64,000 nt of DNA from Fibrobacter sp. UWR4 (GTDB lineage Bacteria; Fibrobacterota; Fibrobacteria; Fibrobacterales; Fibrobacteraceae): the NCBI RefSeq assembly GCF_003149045.1, contig NZ_QGDU01000010.1, positions 1 through 64,000 on the forward strand, read 5' to 3'. The position numbers were made by a program, and so were the translations under genes. The notes under the pieces are model-generated. The model saw only the letters and a program-made list of their open reading frames with translations, was not told the origin of the DNA and did not search any database. Of the stretch, positions 16,014 to 24,772 are shown piece after piece. Each line of letters begins with the position of its first letter. The stretch's first letter is position 1.

Positions 16014-18197
16014 TCAGAATTTGAACAGCATGCCGAAGCGCATCTGACCGTCGCGGACACCGTCGTTGTCGCCTACGTCCTTGATGGTGGCGAAGTCAAA
16101 CTGCAGCATGTCGGACAGCATGAAACCGAAACCGAAGTCTACTTCGCTACGCTTACCGGTTCTGTCGTACAGATAACCTGCACGGAGAGCGATGGTGTTG
16201 GCGTAGGTGAATTCAGCACCCAGGTTGAATACGCCCTGGAGTAGGGAATTCTTTGCAGTGGTCAGACCTTCTCCGCCACGTTCGGGGTAGAGGATGGACT
16301 TCCAGCAAGAGATGTAAAAGGGTTCAGGATTTCCCTTGTTGTCGTCGTACACCACTTCGCGGTTATAGTCTGCCGCAATGACCAGCTTGTAATCCGCGAG
16401 AGCCAGCACTTCGTAGGAAAGTCCCAGACGCCAAGTCAGAGGAATGGGGTCTTCGATGGTCTTGTCCACGTAGTAAACGCTAGGGCCGATGTTTGCAAGA
16501 ACCAATGCCAGGTTCAAACCATCCACAATCAGGTTCTTCTTGAGTACGCCAACGTCGAAAGCGTAACCGAAAGTGGTCGCATCTTCTTCGCCGGTAGAAG
16601 CTCCGGAACTCAAGTCGGAGTAGAAGAACTTGATGGAAAGACCTAAGCCCCAGTCACCGGGGAATCGGGTGCCATAACTAAAGCCACCCACGATTTCAGA
16701 ACTGTTGTATGCCACCAGGTCGTCTGCGTCCACATCGCCAGAGGCTACGGTAGAACCGAAACTGACGAAGTTCACGAAGAAGCCCATGGTACCCCAGTCG
16801 TTCAGCGGGATTGTCATGCCGCCGTACAGGTGGTACAGGTCAGGGATGTTCAGTATAGGCAAAAGCTTTTCGTAGAAGGCGCTCAGCTGGTAGTCGGCGT
16901 CCTTGAACTGTTCCATACCGTTGGCAGTACTGAACCAGACGTCGTTACCTTGGGGAAGGACAGACCAGACCTTGTTCACGGAGAGGCCGTTACCGGAGTG
17001 GTAGTGAACCCATTCATCCTGGACTTCACCGCTGGCTTCTTCTTCTGCGGTACGTTCCAACTCAGCCTTACGGCCACTGGCGGTTGCATAGTTGGGCAGG
17101 TGTCGCCAGACGCCCTTGTCGGTGGCAATCCAGATGCCGCCCTTCTGGTCTACGGAAATGTCATTGACGGTATTGTCGGCGAACTGGACCTGTTCCCACT
17201 TGCGGAGGTTGAAGTGGGAAAGACCACCCTTATGGGCGGACCAGACGTGACCGGAACTATCCACGGCAAGTGCGGTGGGGTTCAAGTCCATGACGCCGTC
17301 TTCTTCGTTGAACAAGCTCCAGCGGTCCTTGTCGTTAACGCTCTTCTTGGGGACGAGACGTGCGACGCCGGCACCGTCTGCTGCGACGAAAAGTTCCTTA
17401 CGGCTTTCGGACCATACCAGGGCCTTGATGTTCTGGCTGGGGAGGACCTTGCCTTTCTGTTCGAACTGACCGTTGCGATAGACGAAGAGGCCGTTTTCGG
17501 TACCGATCCAGATGGATGCACCTTGGCTTACCAAGGCGTTAATGCGGTGAGAACCCAGTTCGCTGTCGTAGTTCTTCCAGCCCTTGCCGTCAAAACGATA
17601 CAGGGACTTGGGGGTGCCGACCCAAAGTTTTTCGGTGCGGCTTTCGTATAGGATTGCTGTGATGGTATCCTTTACGATGAGGTTCCAGGGCATCTTCACT
17701 TCGATGACGTGCTTTTCGTCTTCGGCAGTCTTGATTTCGTTGAAGGCCTTCACCTGACGGAGGTTTTCTTCCAGGCCGCGTTCGGAACCGGCATAGACCT
17801 TCACGGCGTCCTTGACCTTGGCGTTACCCTGAAGGGTGATGGAATGATAGTTCACCCATTCTTCGCCGTCGAACTTCAGGATACCCTCGGCGGTACCTGC
17901 CCACAGTTCGCTCTTGCTAAAGAAGCCGGGCTTGGAACGGGAGGCCATGCACGTAAAATAGGGGGCCGTCTTGGAATCGGCCTTGTAGCTCATACGCCAT
18001 TCGTCGGCAAGGGGACCGAAGGCAAGCCCTGCCGGGTTGTAGTACATGGCAGTTGCGTCGTCGGCCAGGGCGGCGCCTGCTTCGCCCATGCCCAGCTGGC
18101 GGGCACCAACGGGCATTTCAAGAGTGATGATTGCGGACCCTGCGGAGAATGCCAGAGCCGGAGCCAGAAGAAGTGCAGAAAGTAGTTGTTTACGCAA
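16014..18197 (-). CDS. PorV/PorQ-like outer-membrane protein with inserted beta-propeller
   Basis: About 727 residues. The N-terminus is a signal peptide (RKQLLSALLLAPALAFSAG), then GARQLGMGEAGAALADDATA and YYNPAGLAFG, the opening typical of PorV/PorQ (FadL-like) barrels. Residues about 50-430 are a series of propeller blades of the two-component-regulator kind (repeats such as TEKLWVGTPKSLYRFDG, ASIWIGTENGLFVY and GGIWIATDKGVW). The C-terminal about 290 residues continue the barrel and end GQMRFGMLFKF. A propeller thus seems inserted after the first barrel strand. The TTG at 18197 is preferred: GGAGG lies four bases upstream and the signal peptide starts there. ATG at 18221 is the alternative. 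It overlaps the 18190 gene by eight bases. Confidence 0.8.
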   Translation of the reverse strand: MRKQLLSALLLAPALAFSAGSAIITLEMPVGARQLGMGEAGAALADDATAMYYNPAGLAFGPLADEWRMSYKADSKTAPYFTCMASRSKPGFFSKSELWAGTAEGILKFDGEEWVNYHSITLQGNAKVKDAVKVYAGSERGLEENLRQVKAFNEIKTAEDEKHVIEVKMPWNLIVKDTITAILYESRTEKLWVGTPKSLYRFDGKGWKNYDSELGSHRINALVSQGASIWIGTENGLFVYRNGQFEQKGKVLPSQNIKALVWSESRKELFVAADGAGVARLVPKKSVNDKDRWSLFNEEDGVMDLNPTALAVDSSGHVWSAHKGGLSHFNLRKWEQVQFADNTVNDISVDQKGGIWIATDKGVWRHLPNYATASGRKAELERTAEEEASGEVQDEWVHYHSGNGLSVNKVWSVLPQGNDVWFSTANGMEQFKDADYQLSAFYEKLLPILNIPDLYHLYGGMTIPLNDWGTMGFFVNFVSFGSTVASGDVDADDLVAYNSSEIVGGFSYGTRFPGDWGLGLSIKFFYSDLSSGASTGEEDATTFGYAFDVGVLKKNLIVDGLNLALVLANIGPSVYYVDKTIEDPIPLTWRLGLSYEVLALADYKLVIAADYNREVVYDDNKGNPEPFYISCWKSILYPERGGEGLTTAKNSLLQGVFNLGAEFTYANTIALRAGYLYDRTGKRSEVDFGFGFMLSDMLQFDFATIKDVGDNDGVRDGQMRFGMLFKF

Positions 18198-18753
18198 GGT
18201 GCCTCCAATCCGGTACGTCATAATTGCTGCCGCGGGACGGAACCACGGCCTTCCAGCCAGACTTGCTGGGATTTTCCCAGGGCTGCTTGGGCAGAAGTCT
18301 GCAGTCGCAACCAAGGACATAAGGCGGAAGAATTTCAGCGTGGTTTCTGATTTGTTCGCGGGTAATGAAGTTGTCTTCGCTAACGAAATGACAGTATTCC
18401 TTGCCCTTAGGACCTAGTTCGATACGATAGGTGGCTGTACCGTTCTTGTCACCTTCGTCCACCGTGCGGATGGTCTCTTCCATGGTGGCGTTCCACTGGG
18501 CGATAAGGGCTTCCCTCTGTTCGGGGGGCAGGTTCTGGGTTTCTAGCCAGGATCGGAGAGAGGCCTCTGATGGCTTCACTGCGGTCAAGGATTCCCTGGC
18601 AGGACGAACCACGACGGCGTATTGACCGGAAACGTCAATCACAGGCTTGGGCTCATCTTTTTCGTTAGAACTGTGGATTACCACGTATGCGCCAATGGCG
18701 GCAAGGATAATGGACAGCACGATAATGGCGATAACAATGACTATTGATAGCAT
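18190..18753 (-). CDS. Membrane-anchored hypothetical protein
   Basis: A 187-residue protein with one N-terminal transmembrane helix (about residues 2-28) and no cleavage site that I can see, followed by a periplasmic or cytoplasmic soluble domain. The C-terminal part contains CDCRLLP and ends VPDWRHLA. I recognise no family. The ATG at 18753 is chosen because GGAATTG precedes it and the helix follows directly. It overlaps the propeller-barrel gene at 16014 by eight bases, so the pair is co-translated and may work together at the outer membrane. It is divergent from the FKBP gene. Confidence 0.65.
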   Translation of the reverse strand: MLSIVIVIAIIVLSIILAAIGAYVVIHSSNEKDEPKPVIDVSGQYAVVVRPARESLTAVKPSEASLRSWLETQNLPPEQREALIAQWNATMEETIRTVDEGDKNGTATYRIELGPKGKEYCHFVSEDNFITREQIRNHAEILPPYVLGCDCRLLPKQPWENPSKSGWKAVVPSRGSNYDVPDWRHLA

Positions 18754-18825
18754 ATTCAATTCCGTTTGGGTTTTTCCCGTACTTTCAAAAACTAGCATTT
18801 TCTATTTTGTGGGATAGGAGATCAT

Positions 18826-20178
18826 ATGCCGAAACTAAAGATTTTTCTTGTACTGTTGATGAGTTCCCTGTGCTTTGCTGTTCCGTTTAAGACAGAAACC
18901 ATAAAGGATGGCTCTGGCGACCCCATCCGTGCCGGTCAGCTGATCAAGGTGCACTATAAGGGATACCTTTATCTGGATAGTGTTGCGATTGCTGCTGAAA
19001 AGGCTCGCCTTGTGGATTCCCTTCGAGTTGCCGACTCCCTCCGCCTGGCCAATGACCTGAATGCAGACCAAATCGCGGGAGTGTCAAATCCTGACAACTC
19101 CAAGAAAACTGATGCAAAGGGTGTAGCAGCAAAGGATGCTCCCGCTGAGGATTCCTCCGCAGTCAAGGATACCGCAAATCTGGGCAACAAGCTGTTTGCG
19201 GATTCCTACGAAGGAGGCGAACCTCTGGAATTTACCCTCGGTATGGGCCAGGTCATTCAGGGCTGGGAAAAGGGCCTTGTGGGCATGAAGGTGGGTGAAG
19301 TCCGTAAGCTTTACGTTCCCTACCAGATGGCCTATGGTGAAAACTCCCTGGAAGGCATCCCTGCCTATTCCGACCTTTATTTTGAAGTGGAGCTGGTTTC
19401 TGCAGAAAAGCCCATGGAACCGGATGTATTCCCCAAGAACGTGGAAGGTCTCAAGTGGCGTGAAGTGGCCAAGGGTCTTAAGATTAACGATGAAAAGGTG
19501 GGCTCCGGTAAGCCTACTGCCATCGGTTCCGTGCTGAAGGTTCATTATACTGGCTGGCTTCTTTCCGGCCGTAAGTTTGGTAGTTCCAAGGATATGGGCA
19601 AGCCTCTGTCCGTGATTCTTGGTAATGGCAAGATGATCAAGGGCTGGGAACAGGGCCTGGACGGTATGCGTGAAGGTGGCGTCCGCTGGTTCCGAATTTC
19701 TCCCAACATGGGTTATGGGGCAGCCGCCTATTCCATGATCCCCTCCAACTCTACCCTGGTTTTCCGTGTAGAACTGATTTCTTCCGAAGTGGATGAGGAA
19801 ATCGCGAATTCCATGGACTTCTTCCCGGATACAACCGCCTTGAAGATTGAAAATGGTTCCGAAGGTCTCCGTTATGCCATTATCAAGGAAGGTGAGGGTG
19901 AACCGGCCCAGAAGGGTGTTAACGCCAAGGTTCACTATACTGGCTGGCTCACCAATGGCTACAAGTTCGACAGTTCCCGTGATCGTGGCCAGCCCTTCGA
20001 TTTCCCCCTGGGTGGCGGTCGTGTGATTCGCGGTTGGGACCTGGGCGTGCAGGGCATGCTCCCTGGCGAAAAGCGAATCCTGATTGTTCCCCCGGGACTT
20101 GGCTATGGTAGTCGTGGCGCAGGTCCGATTCCTGGTGGATCCACCTTGATTTTCGCTGTGGAATACCTGGGCGAGTAA
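18826..20178 (+). CDS. Exported triple-domain FKBP peptidyl-prolyl isomerase
   Basis: A 450-residue exported protein (signal peptide about 1-18, ending CFA) with three FKBP domains that catalyse proline cis-trans isomerisation and assist protein folding outside the cytoplasm. Domain 1 spans about 20-190, with [19 protein letters not shown] and PYQMAYG. Domain 2 spans about 215-325 ([35 protein letters not shown]). Domain 3 spans about 345-450 ([38 protein letters not shown]). Domain 3 keeps the full active-site pattern. Domain 1 is split by a roughly 80-residue insert rich in DSLRVADS. It is probably transcribed alone, with a terminator at 20207. Confidence 0.9.
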   Translation: MPKLKIFLVLLMSSLCFAVPFKTETIKDGSGDPIRAGQLIKVHYKGYLYLDSVAIAAEKARLVDSLRVADSLRLANDLNADQIAGVSNPDNSKKTDAKGVAAKDAPAEDSSAVKDTANLGNKLFADSYEGGEPLEFTLGMGQVIQGWEKGLVGMKVGEVRKLYVPYQMAYGENSLEGIPAYSDLYFEVELVSAEKPMEPDVFPKNVEGLKWREVAKGLKINDEKVGSGKPTAIGSVLKVHYTGWLLSGRKFGSSKDMGKPLSVILGNGKMIKGWEQGLDGMREGGVRWFRISPNMGYGAAAYSMIPSNSTLVFRVELISSEVDEEIANSMDFFPDTTALKIENGSEGLRYAIIKEGEGEPAQKGVNAKVHYTGWLTNGYKFDSSRDRGQPFDFPLGGGRVIRGWDLGVQGMLPGEKRILIVPPGLGYGSRGAGPIPGGSTLIFAVEYLGE

Positions 20179-20206
20179 ATTCATACAAATCCTATCGTTT
20201 TTCAAG

Positions 20207-20237
20207 GAAAGGGCCTCTAACGGGTCCTTTCTTTTTT
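20207..20237 (+). terminator. Rho-independent terminator after the FKBP gene
   Basis: GAAAGGGCC pairs with GGTCCTTTC (one G-T wobble) around a seven-base loop and is followed by six T residues, 29 bases after the FKBP stop codon. Confidence 0.8.
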
Positions 20238-20265
20238 AATATTGTCTACAATAGACGAGGTTTAG

Positions 20266-20724
20266 ATGAGAATTTCCACAAAGGGTCGATACGCTTTAAG
20301 GGTCATGGTCGATCTGGCTAGGCAGGGCCGTGAAAACTACGTGAAGCTTCAGGCTTTGTCCGCTCGCCAGCAAATTTCCGAAAAATACCTGGAGGGCATC
20401 CTTGGGACGCTGGTCCGCGCCAAGGTGTTGGAAGGTTCCCGCGGAAAGGGCGGTGGATATCGTATGCGCTGTGAGCCCTCTGAATGCAGCGTGTGGGATA
20501 TTCTGAAACTGACGGAAACTTCTGTGGCTCCTGTTTCTTGCCTGGACGACGATGTGAATCGTTGTGAACGAGCGGATTCTTGCATCACCCTTCCTGTATG
20601 GAAGGAATTGGATAGCCTGATTCGTGGTTATCTGGAAAGTGTAAAGTTGGATCAGTTCATCCGTAACCTGCCTGACAGCGAAGGCGAAATTCCTGATGGA
20701 AAGCAGTGGAGCTGTGGGTTGTAA
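20266..20724 (+). CDS. Rrf2-family transcriptional regulator with Fe-S-type Cys cluster
   Basis: A 152-residue DNA-binding regulator of the Rrf2 family. The N-terminus MRISTKGRYALRVMVDLA and the winged helix-turn-helix (about 25-60: LSARQQISEKYLEGIL, then GSRGKGGGYRM) are diagnostic. Residues about 90-110 hold three cysteines spaced C-x7-C-x5-C (SCLDDDVNRCERADSC). IscR and NsrR use similar clusters to ligate a [2Fe-2S] or [4Fe-4S] group, so it may sense iron-sulfur status, nitric oxide or redox stress. It is followed after three bases by two GGDEF genes and probably shares their transcript, an unusual partner set for this family. Confidence 0.88.
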   Translation: MRISTKGRYALRVMVDLARQGRENYVKLQALSARQQISEKYLEGILGTLVRAKVLEGSRGKGGGYRMRCEPSECSVWDILKLTETSVAPVSCLDDDVNRCERADSCITLPVWKELDSLIRGYLESVKLDQFIRNLPDSEGEIPDGKQWSCGL

Positions 20725-20727
20725 ATT

Positions 20728-21831
20728 ATGGAACAGACTTTCGTCCTCCCTACAGTTCTCGTCGCCAATGCGTTTGGTCTTTTTCTAGTCTTGATTTTGA
20801 TCGCCAGTAACTTCTGGCGTCTAAAGGACAAGTCTGCCGAAGGTCGTAGCATTCTTTGCCTCTGGGGCCTGACTTTGGTTGGCTGCGTTCTGGAACCGTT
20901 GGCCTATGCCTTAGACGGTGTTCCTGGAATGGTTGCGTTTTATGCGAACTATACGGTGAATTCCGCGCTCTATATAATTAACATGTTGTGCGCTTTCTGC
21001 TGGTTCCGCTTCCTGGTTAGCCATATGCAGTTCCGATTGAAATTTGTTCACAAGGCGATCCTTGGCGGTTTTTTATCCCTAGGCGCTTTTACGATTATCC
21101 TGAACTGCTTTATGCCGGTGGTATTCGATGTTGATAGCAACAATGTCTATGTCCGTAAGTTGGGATATTACCTTTTCGTGTTTATTGATCACGGCTTTGT
21201 TATCGACAGTCTGATTCTTTATCTGATCGGCCGTAAGAGGGGCGGCCTTCTCAAACTGTTCCCCGTCTGGGTCTATGCCTTGCCTTTCGTGGCGGGAACT
21301 GTCTGCCAGTCTCTCCTCGATGGAGTGTCCGTTCTTTGCTCCAGTTATGCGGTTTCCATTGCGGGACTTCTTGCTAGCCTCCAGAAGAACATGATCTATA
21401 AGGACAATTTGACGGGGGCGTTCAACAAGGCTTACCTGGACTTTATTTCCTATCAGTTCAGCAAGGAAAAAAATAAGAAGGTAACTGCAATCCTTTTGAA
21501 TATTAACGGATTCAAGTCCATTAATGAAACCTATGGACGTGATGTGGGGGACAAGGTCCTTCAGTCCTTGGCCCGCTTGCTGAGTCATGCTGTTGGCGAA
21601 ACGGGAAATGTAATTCGTTATTCTGCGGATGAGTTCTTTATCCTGATGCATTCTCGCACGGCCATGGTGTCTAGCGTGAGCATCGCCCGCGTTAAGGCGA
21701 ACATTGCCGACTACAACAAGCTGCGTGACTGTCCCTGCAAGATTTCCGTGCGAATGGGTGCTTTTGAAATGGATTTTGGAAAGAGTAGTATTAATTCCAA
21801 ACTGAACGAAATGAATCAGGCCTTGTTATGA
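20728..21831 (+). CDS. Membrane GGDEF-domain protein with degenerate active site
   Basis: A 367-residue protein. Residues about 1-215 carry seven hydrophobic segments, probably a 7TM sensor. Residues about 225-350 form a GGDEF domain that starts DNLTGAFNKAYLD, but the active-site motif reads YSADEF instead of GGDEF, so the first two glycines are lost. The preceding Asp/Asn region is LLNINGFKSINETYG, with Asn replacing the usual metal-binding Asp. It therefore probably cannot make cyclic di-GMP and may bind nucleotide or partner the active enzyme downstream. The next gene overlaps its end by four bases (ATGA). Confidence 0.85.
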   Translation: MEQTFVLPTVLVANAFGLFLVLILIASNFWRLKDKSAEGRSILCLWGLTLVGCVLEPLAYALDGVPGMVAFYANYTVNSALYIINMLCAFCWFRFLVSHMQFRLKFVHKAILGGFLSLGAFTIILNCFMPVVFDVDSNNVYVRKLGYYLFVFIDHGFVIDSLILYLIGRKRGGLLKLFPVWVYALPFVAGTVCQSLLDGVSVLCSSYAVSIAGLLASLQKNMIYKDNLTGAFNKAYLDFISYQFSKEKNKKVTAILLNINGFKSINETYGRDVGDKVLQSLARLLSHAVGETGNVIRYSADEFFILMHSRTAMVSSVSIARVKANIADYNKLRDCPCKISVRMGAFEMDFGKSSINSKLNEMNQALL

Positions 21832-22895
21832 TTTTTCTGCCAGCCAACATAGATCATCAGTCTTTCTACCAGTCCAAGTATCGCTTCTACAGGCGTTTTA
21901 CCTACTGGGTTGCCGTGGTTGCGGTTCTTTGCATGCCCATGTACTTTGTATCGGACTGCCAGCTGTTTGGTCGCGTGGCGTGGGAAACCCTGCCTGCCCG
22001 AATTGCACCGTTCTTTCCTTTGGTCGCCTATGTGTGGCTTGCCAAACGAAACCGTAATTACAAGGTCATGGTACCTGTGACATATGTCATGCTCCTTGTC
22101 ATCCTGATTTGCACGATGTGGGCGGTTTATTTCCTTCCGGATAAGACCCATTTTTCGGAGGGCGCCTGCATCATTCAGCTGCTATTCCTCGCAGTCGGTT
22201 TTTCCGCTCCCTGGATTTATTCGACGATCGCCCATTCCTTGATTATAGTTCTTATTCTTGCAACACATCCTTTGATTCACTACCAGAACCTGGATATTCT
22301 CCTTTCCTTGAATATTCCTTGCTGGATCGGTATTTGTGCCTGCCATTATGTAATGGAGAAACTTTATGTGAAACATTACTTGATGTCCGAACGCCTCAGC
22401 TACCTTTCCCTGTATGACGAATTGACTGGGGCTCATAACCGAAACGTAACGAAGACTTTGATCCGTAAGGATGGATCAAAGTTTGTGGATGAGTTCATGG
22501 AGCCGATTAGCCTTGCCATGTTCGATATTGACCATTTTAAGCGGGTGAACGATGATTATGGCCATCCTAGCGGGGATAAGGTCCTGAAGGAATTTGCTGC
22601 TACCGTGTTGGAATCCATACAGGAGAAGGACTGTTTTGTTCGTTGGGGCGGTGAGGAGTTCGTTCTGATTCTCCCGCAGACCACCATTGAGCGTGCCCGC
22701 ACCTTTGTGGAGGATATTCGCCAGAAATTTCATGACAAGGACAATGGCGTGTGCCCTGTGACCGTATCGGCTGGTATTGCCGGTTATAATGGCGAAAACT
22801 ACAAGCTTGCCATCGACAATGCGGACAAGGCTCTTTACCAGGCAAAAAATCAGGGCCGTAACCGCGTGGTGGTTTACGACCCTTCCATGGATTAA
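21828..22895 (+). CDS. Membrane diguanylate cyclase
   Basis: A 355-residue protein that makes cyclic di-GMP from two GTP. Residues about 20-185 hold five to six hydrophobic segments. The GGDEF domain covers about 200-350: YDELTGAHNRN, metal-binding Asp in MFDIDHFKRVNDDYGH, the active-site motif GGEEF, then SAGIA and DKALYQAKNQGRN. The inhibitory I-site RxxD normally eight residues before the motif is absent; the positions read QEKD, so product inhibition is probably weak. It is coupled to the degenerate GGDEF gene by a four-base overlap. Confidence 0.9.
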   Translation: MIFLPANIDHQSFYQSKYRFYRRFTYWVAVVAVLCMPMYFVSDCQLFGRVAWETLPARIAPFFPLVAYVWLAKRNRNYKVMVPVTYVMLLVILICTMWAVYFLPDKTHFSEGACIIQLLFLAVGFSAPWIYSTIAHSLIIVLILATHPLIHYQNLDILLSLNIPCWIGICACHYVMEKLYVKHYLMSERLSYLSLYDELTGAHNRNVTKTLIRKDGSKFVDEFMEPISLAMFDIDHFKRVNDDYGHPSGDKVLKEFAATVLESIQEKDCFVRWGGEEFVLILPQTTIERARTFVEDIRQKFHDKDNGVCPVTVSAGIAGYNGENYKLAIDNADKALYQAKNQGRNRVVVYDPSMD

Positions 22896-22914
22896 CAGAA
22901 AGTTTTTGTTCGTT

Positions 22915-23139
22915 CTAGAGGCCGTCGATTTCGACGACCTTCTTGTTATTGGTGCTGCCCAATACGACGCGGACGTCTCGCTTTTTCACCTTGAAGTGCT
23001 CCGCCAGAAGTTCGCAAATGGCTTCGTTGGCAGCGCCCTCCACGGGAGGTGCCTTTACTTCTACCTTGTAGCTTCCGTCGGGCTGGGGCGTTACGCTTTC
23101 CCGCTTGCTACGGGCGTGTACCTTGATGTTGATTTTCAT
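22915..23139 (-). CDS. yggU: DUF167 (YggU-like) protein
   Basis: A 74-residue protein of the DUF167/YggU family, known for its alpha-beta fold but with no settled function. Family residues include the opening INIKVHARSKR, APPVEGAANEAICELLAEHFKV (about 31-52) and the closing VVLGSTNNKKVVEI. It lies 17 bases downstream of divIVA on the same strand, an arrangement also found in other bacteria, where yggT/yggU occur near cell-division genes. Probably co-transcribed with divIVA. Confidence 0.88.
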   Translation of the reverse strand: MKINIKVHARSKRESVTPQPDGSYKVEVKAPPVEGAANEAICELLAEHFKVKKRDVRVVLGSTNNKKVVEIDGL

Positions 23140-23156
23140 GGGGTGGCGTGTGGCGG

Positions 23157-23675
23157 TTATGCCAGGACGTTGCCGGTCGGGGGAACTTGCCTTCTGGGCT
23201 GCTCCTGGGCTTCCAGATCTCGCTGGTCGTTCTCCATGGCGGAAAGCAATTCTTCCTGACCCTTGATGAGGGAACGGCAGCGGATGAAATAATTGGCGCG
23301 AATCTGCTTCAGCTGTTCGATTTCCATGCGGAGTTCTTCGGCTTCGCGCTTGGTGCTCTCCACTTCGCGAACGGCACGGGCCTTGGCTTCGGCGATGATG
23401 ATTTCCGCTTCCTTTTCGGCGGTCGCCTTCACTTCGTCGATAGTGCGCTGCATGGTAACGACGGCGTCTTGGATGGTCTTTTCGATCTGACGGTAGTAAT
23501 TCACGCGTTCTTCGGCGACTTTCAGGCGTTCGGTCAAGTCGGTACGGTCTCTGGACATCTGTTCGAATGCCTTGGCGGCGGTATCAAGGAATGCCTTGAC
23601 TTCGGCAGGGTCGATGCCTCCGAGGCTTTTCTTGTGGAAAGATTGATTTCGAATGTCAAGAGGTGTAAGTTCCAT
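23157..23675 (-). CDS. divIVA: DivIVA-domain protein
   Basis: A 172-residue protein with the N-terminal DivIVA signature LTPLDIRNQSFHKKSLGGIDPAEVKAFLD shortened here to its start; the pattern spans residues about 3-31. The rest is a long coiled coil (about 32-150) ending in a low-complexity tail (EAQEQPRRQVPPTG). DivIVA-type proteins sense curved membrane and place division, polarity or growth machinery. Which process is served here cannot be told. It heads the operon with yggU and is divergent from rpmH. Confidence 0.88.
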   Translation of the reverse strand: MELTPLDIRNQSFHKKSLGGIDPAEVKAFLDTAAKAFEQMSRDRTDLTERLKVAEERVNYYRQIEKTIQDAVVTMQRTIDEVKATAEKEAEIIIAEAKARAVREVESTKREAEELRMEIEQLKQIRANYFIRCRSLIKGQEELLSAMENDQRDLEAQEQPRRQVPPTGNVLA

Positions 23676-23991
23676 ATTAGACCTGCGATTTCTGAGCCGA
23701 AGCTATTTTGAGACCTAATATAATAAAAAGCCGTATGGTGCCGCATGAGTTTAAAACAAATTGCATTATGGACAAGGGTCTGTGTAAGCATCCTTTTGGG
23801 GACGGTGCCGTTCCAGGTTTTTTCTCCTTGTGTTTATAAATTGTTGATAAAATGAAATGATGGCTGTGGATGGCTAAAAAACGGCGGTAAAAGTTGCTTT
23901 TATGCGGATGGAACCCCTTGATTTATCATGAATAATTACTAACTTTGCAAACCGAAAAATTTTTTTTGGACTTTTAATAAAGGTTACTACA
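23676..23991. other. Divergent region between divIVA and rpmH
   Basis: 316 bp without an open frame of note. It should hold the divIVA promoter on the left and the rpmH-rnpA-yidD-yidC promoter on the right. Small A/T-rich tracts are present (for example AAATTTTTTTT before rpmH). I see no clustered DnaA boxes. Confidence 0.5.
23918..23945 (+). promoter_or_regulatory. Possible sigma-70-like promoter of rpmH operon
   Basis: TTGATT (23918-23923) and TAACTT (23940-23945) are separated by 16 bases and lie about 47 bases upstream of the rpmH start, giving a plausible leader of about 40 bases. It is the best candidate I see, but other weak matches exist in this A/T-rich stretch. Confidence 0.35.
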
Positions 23992-24147
23992 ATGAAAAGA
24001 ACTTTCCAGCCTCACAATCGTAAGCGTGTCAACAAGCATGGTTTCATGACTCGTATGGAAGACCGTTGGGGTCGTGCTGTCCTGAGCCGTCGCCGCGCTA
24101 AGGGTCGCAAGCGCCTGACTATCAGCGACACCATCTACAAGAAGTAA
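23992..24147 (+). CDS. rpmH: 50S ribosomal protein L34
   Basis: A 51-residue ribosomal protein bL34. The translation opens [18 protein letters not shown] and continues with [20 protein letters not shown] and KRLTIS, the near-universal L34 pattern. The gene is followed 15 bases later by rnpA, and then yidD and yidC, the standard cluster. The C-terminal extension DTIYKK is slightly longer than in the shortest relatives. Confidence 0.97.
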   Translation: MKRTFQPHNRKRVNKHGFMTRMEDRWGRAVLSRRRAKGRKRLTISDTIYKK

Positions 24148-24162
24148 TTTGGGAATTGGCTC

Positions 24163-24531
24163 GTGGCCAGTCTACGTTCTTATAGGCTGCCCAACCAGCC
24201 CGCTTACCGGCAAGTAGCCGTCCAGGGAAAGTACGTCCGCGGTTCATCGTTCTCGATGAGGTGGATTGACAGTCCGGACGGTTTTTGTCGTTTCTGCTTT
24301 TTAGCGAAAAAGAAAAACGGCAATGCCGTTTACCGCAACAGGTGCCGTAGACTTCTGCGTCCTCTGTTCTATGGGATGGTTCCCCATATTACAAAGCCCG
24401 TCTGGGCTATGATAATTGTGAACGATAAGGCCGAAGAAGTGACTTCGGAACGTTTCCGCGAAACCGCCGAAAAAATCTTCAAGAAAATGGAATGGAGCCA
24501 GGATGCAGACTCCTCCAACCAGAATGGATAA
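24163..24531 (+). CDS. rnpA: Ribonuclease P protein component
   Basis: The protein subunit of RNase P assists the RNA enzyme that trims tRNA 5' ends. The 122-residue sequence has the basic signature helix KKKNGNAVYRNRCRRLLRP (about 49-67) and an RGSSFSMRW strand before it. The start codon is GTG at 24163, preceded by GGGAATTGG. Its end overlaps yidD by 29 bases, a common arrangement. The identity is supported by position between rpmH and yidD as well as by the motif; overall similarity is weak, as usual for RnpA. Confidence 0.93.
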   Translation: MASLRSYRLPNQPAYRQVAVQGKYVRGSSFSMRWIDSPDGFCRFCFLAKKKNGNAVYRNRCRRLLRPLFYGMVPHITKPVWAMIIVNDKAEEVTSERFRETAEKIFKKMEWSQDADSSNQNG

Positions 24532-24772
24532 GGTCCGTCATGTGGCTAGGAGCGTTTTGATCGCGCCTATCCGTCTCTACCAGATTATCCATCCTTATTT
24601 CTTTCATGGCGTCTGCAGGTTCCAGCCCACCTGTTCTCAGTATGCAATTGAGGCAATCCGGGTACACGGAATCCTCAAAGGTTTCTATCTTGCGGTTTTT
24701 AGAATTTTAAGGTGTAACCCCTTCTGTAAAGGCGGTTACGATCCCGTACCTCCTAAAAAGGAAAGAAGATGA
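24503..24772 (+). CDS. yidD: Membrane protein insertion efficiency factor YidD
   Basis: A short 89-residue inner-membrane-associated protein thought to help YidC insert membrane proteins. The family signature CRFQPTCSQYAIEAI (about 38-52) and the later LRCNPFCKGGYDPVP (about 69-83) are both present, with the conserved cysteines. Its start overlaps rnpA by 29 bases and its end overlaps the yidC start by four bases (ATGA), so all three are translated as one unit. Confidence 0.95.
   Translation: MQTPPTRMDKVRHVARSVLIAPIRLYQIIHPYFFHGVCRFQPTCSQYAIEAIRVHGILKGFYLAVFRILRCNPFCKGGYDPVPPKKERR

Noticed and set aside
23676-23991. Replication origin near rpmH
   Set aside because: Only isolated weak matches to a DnaA box are seen; no cluster, no dnaA and no AT-rich unwinding region distinct from background.
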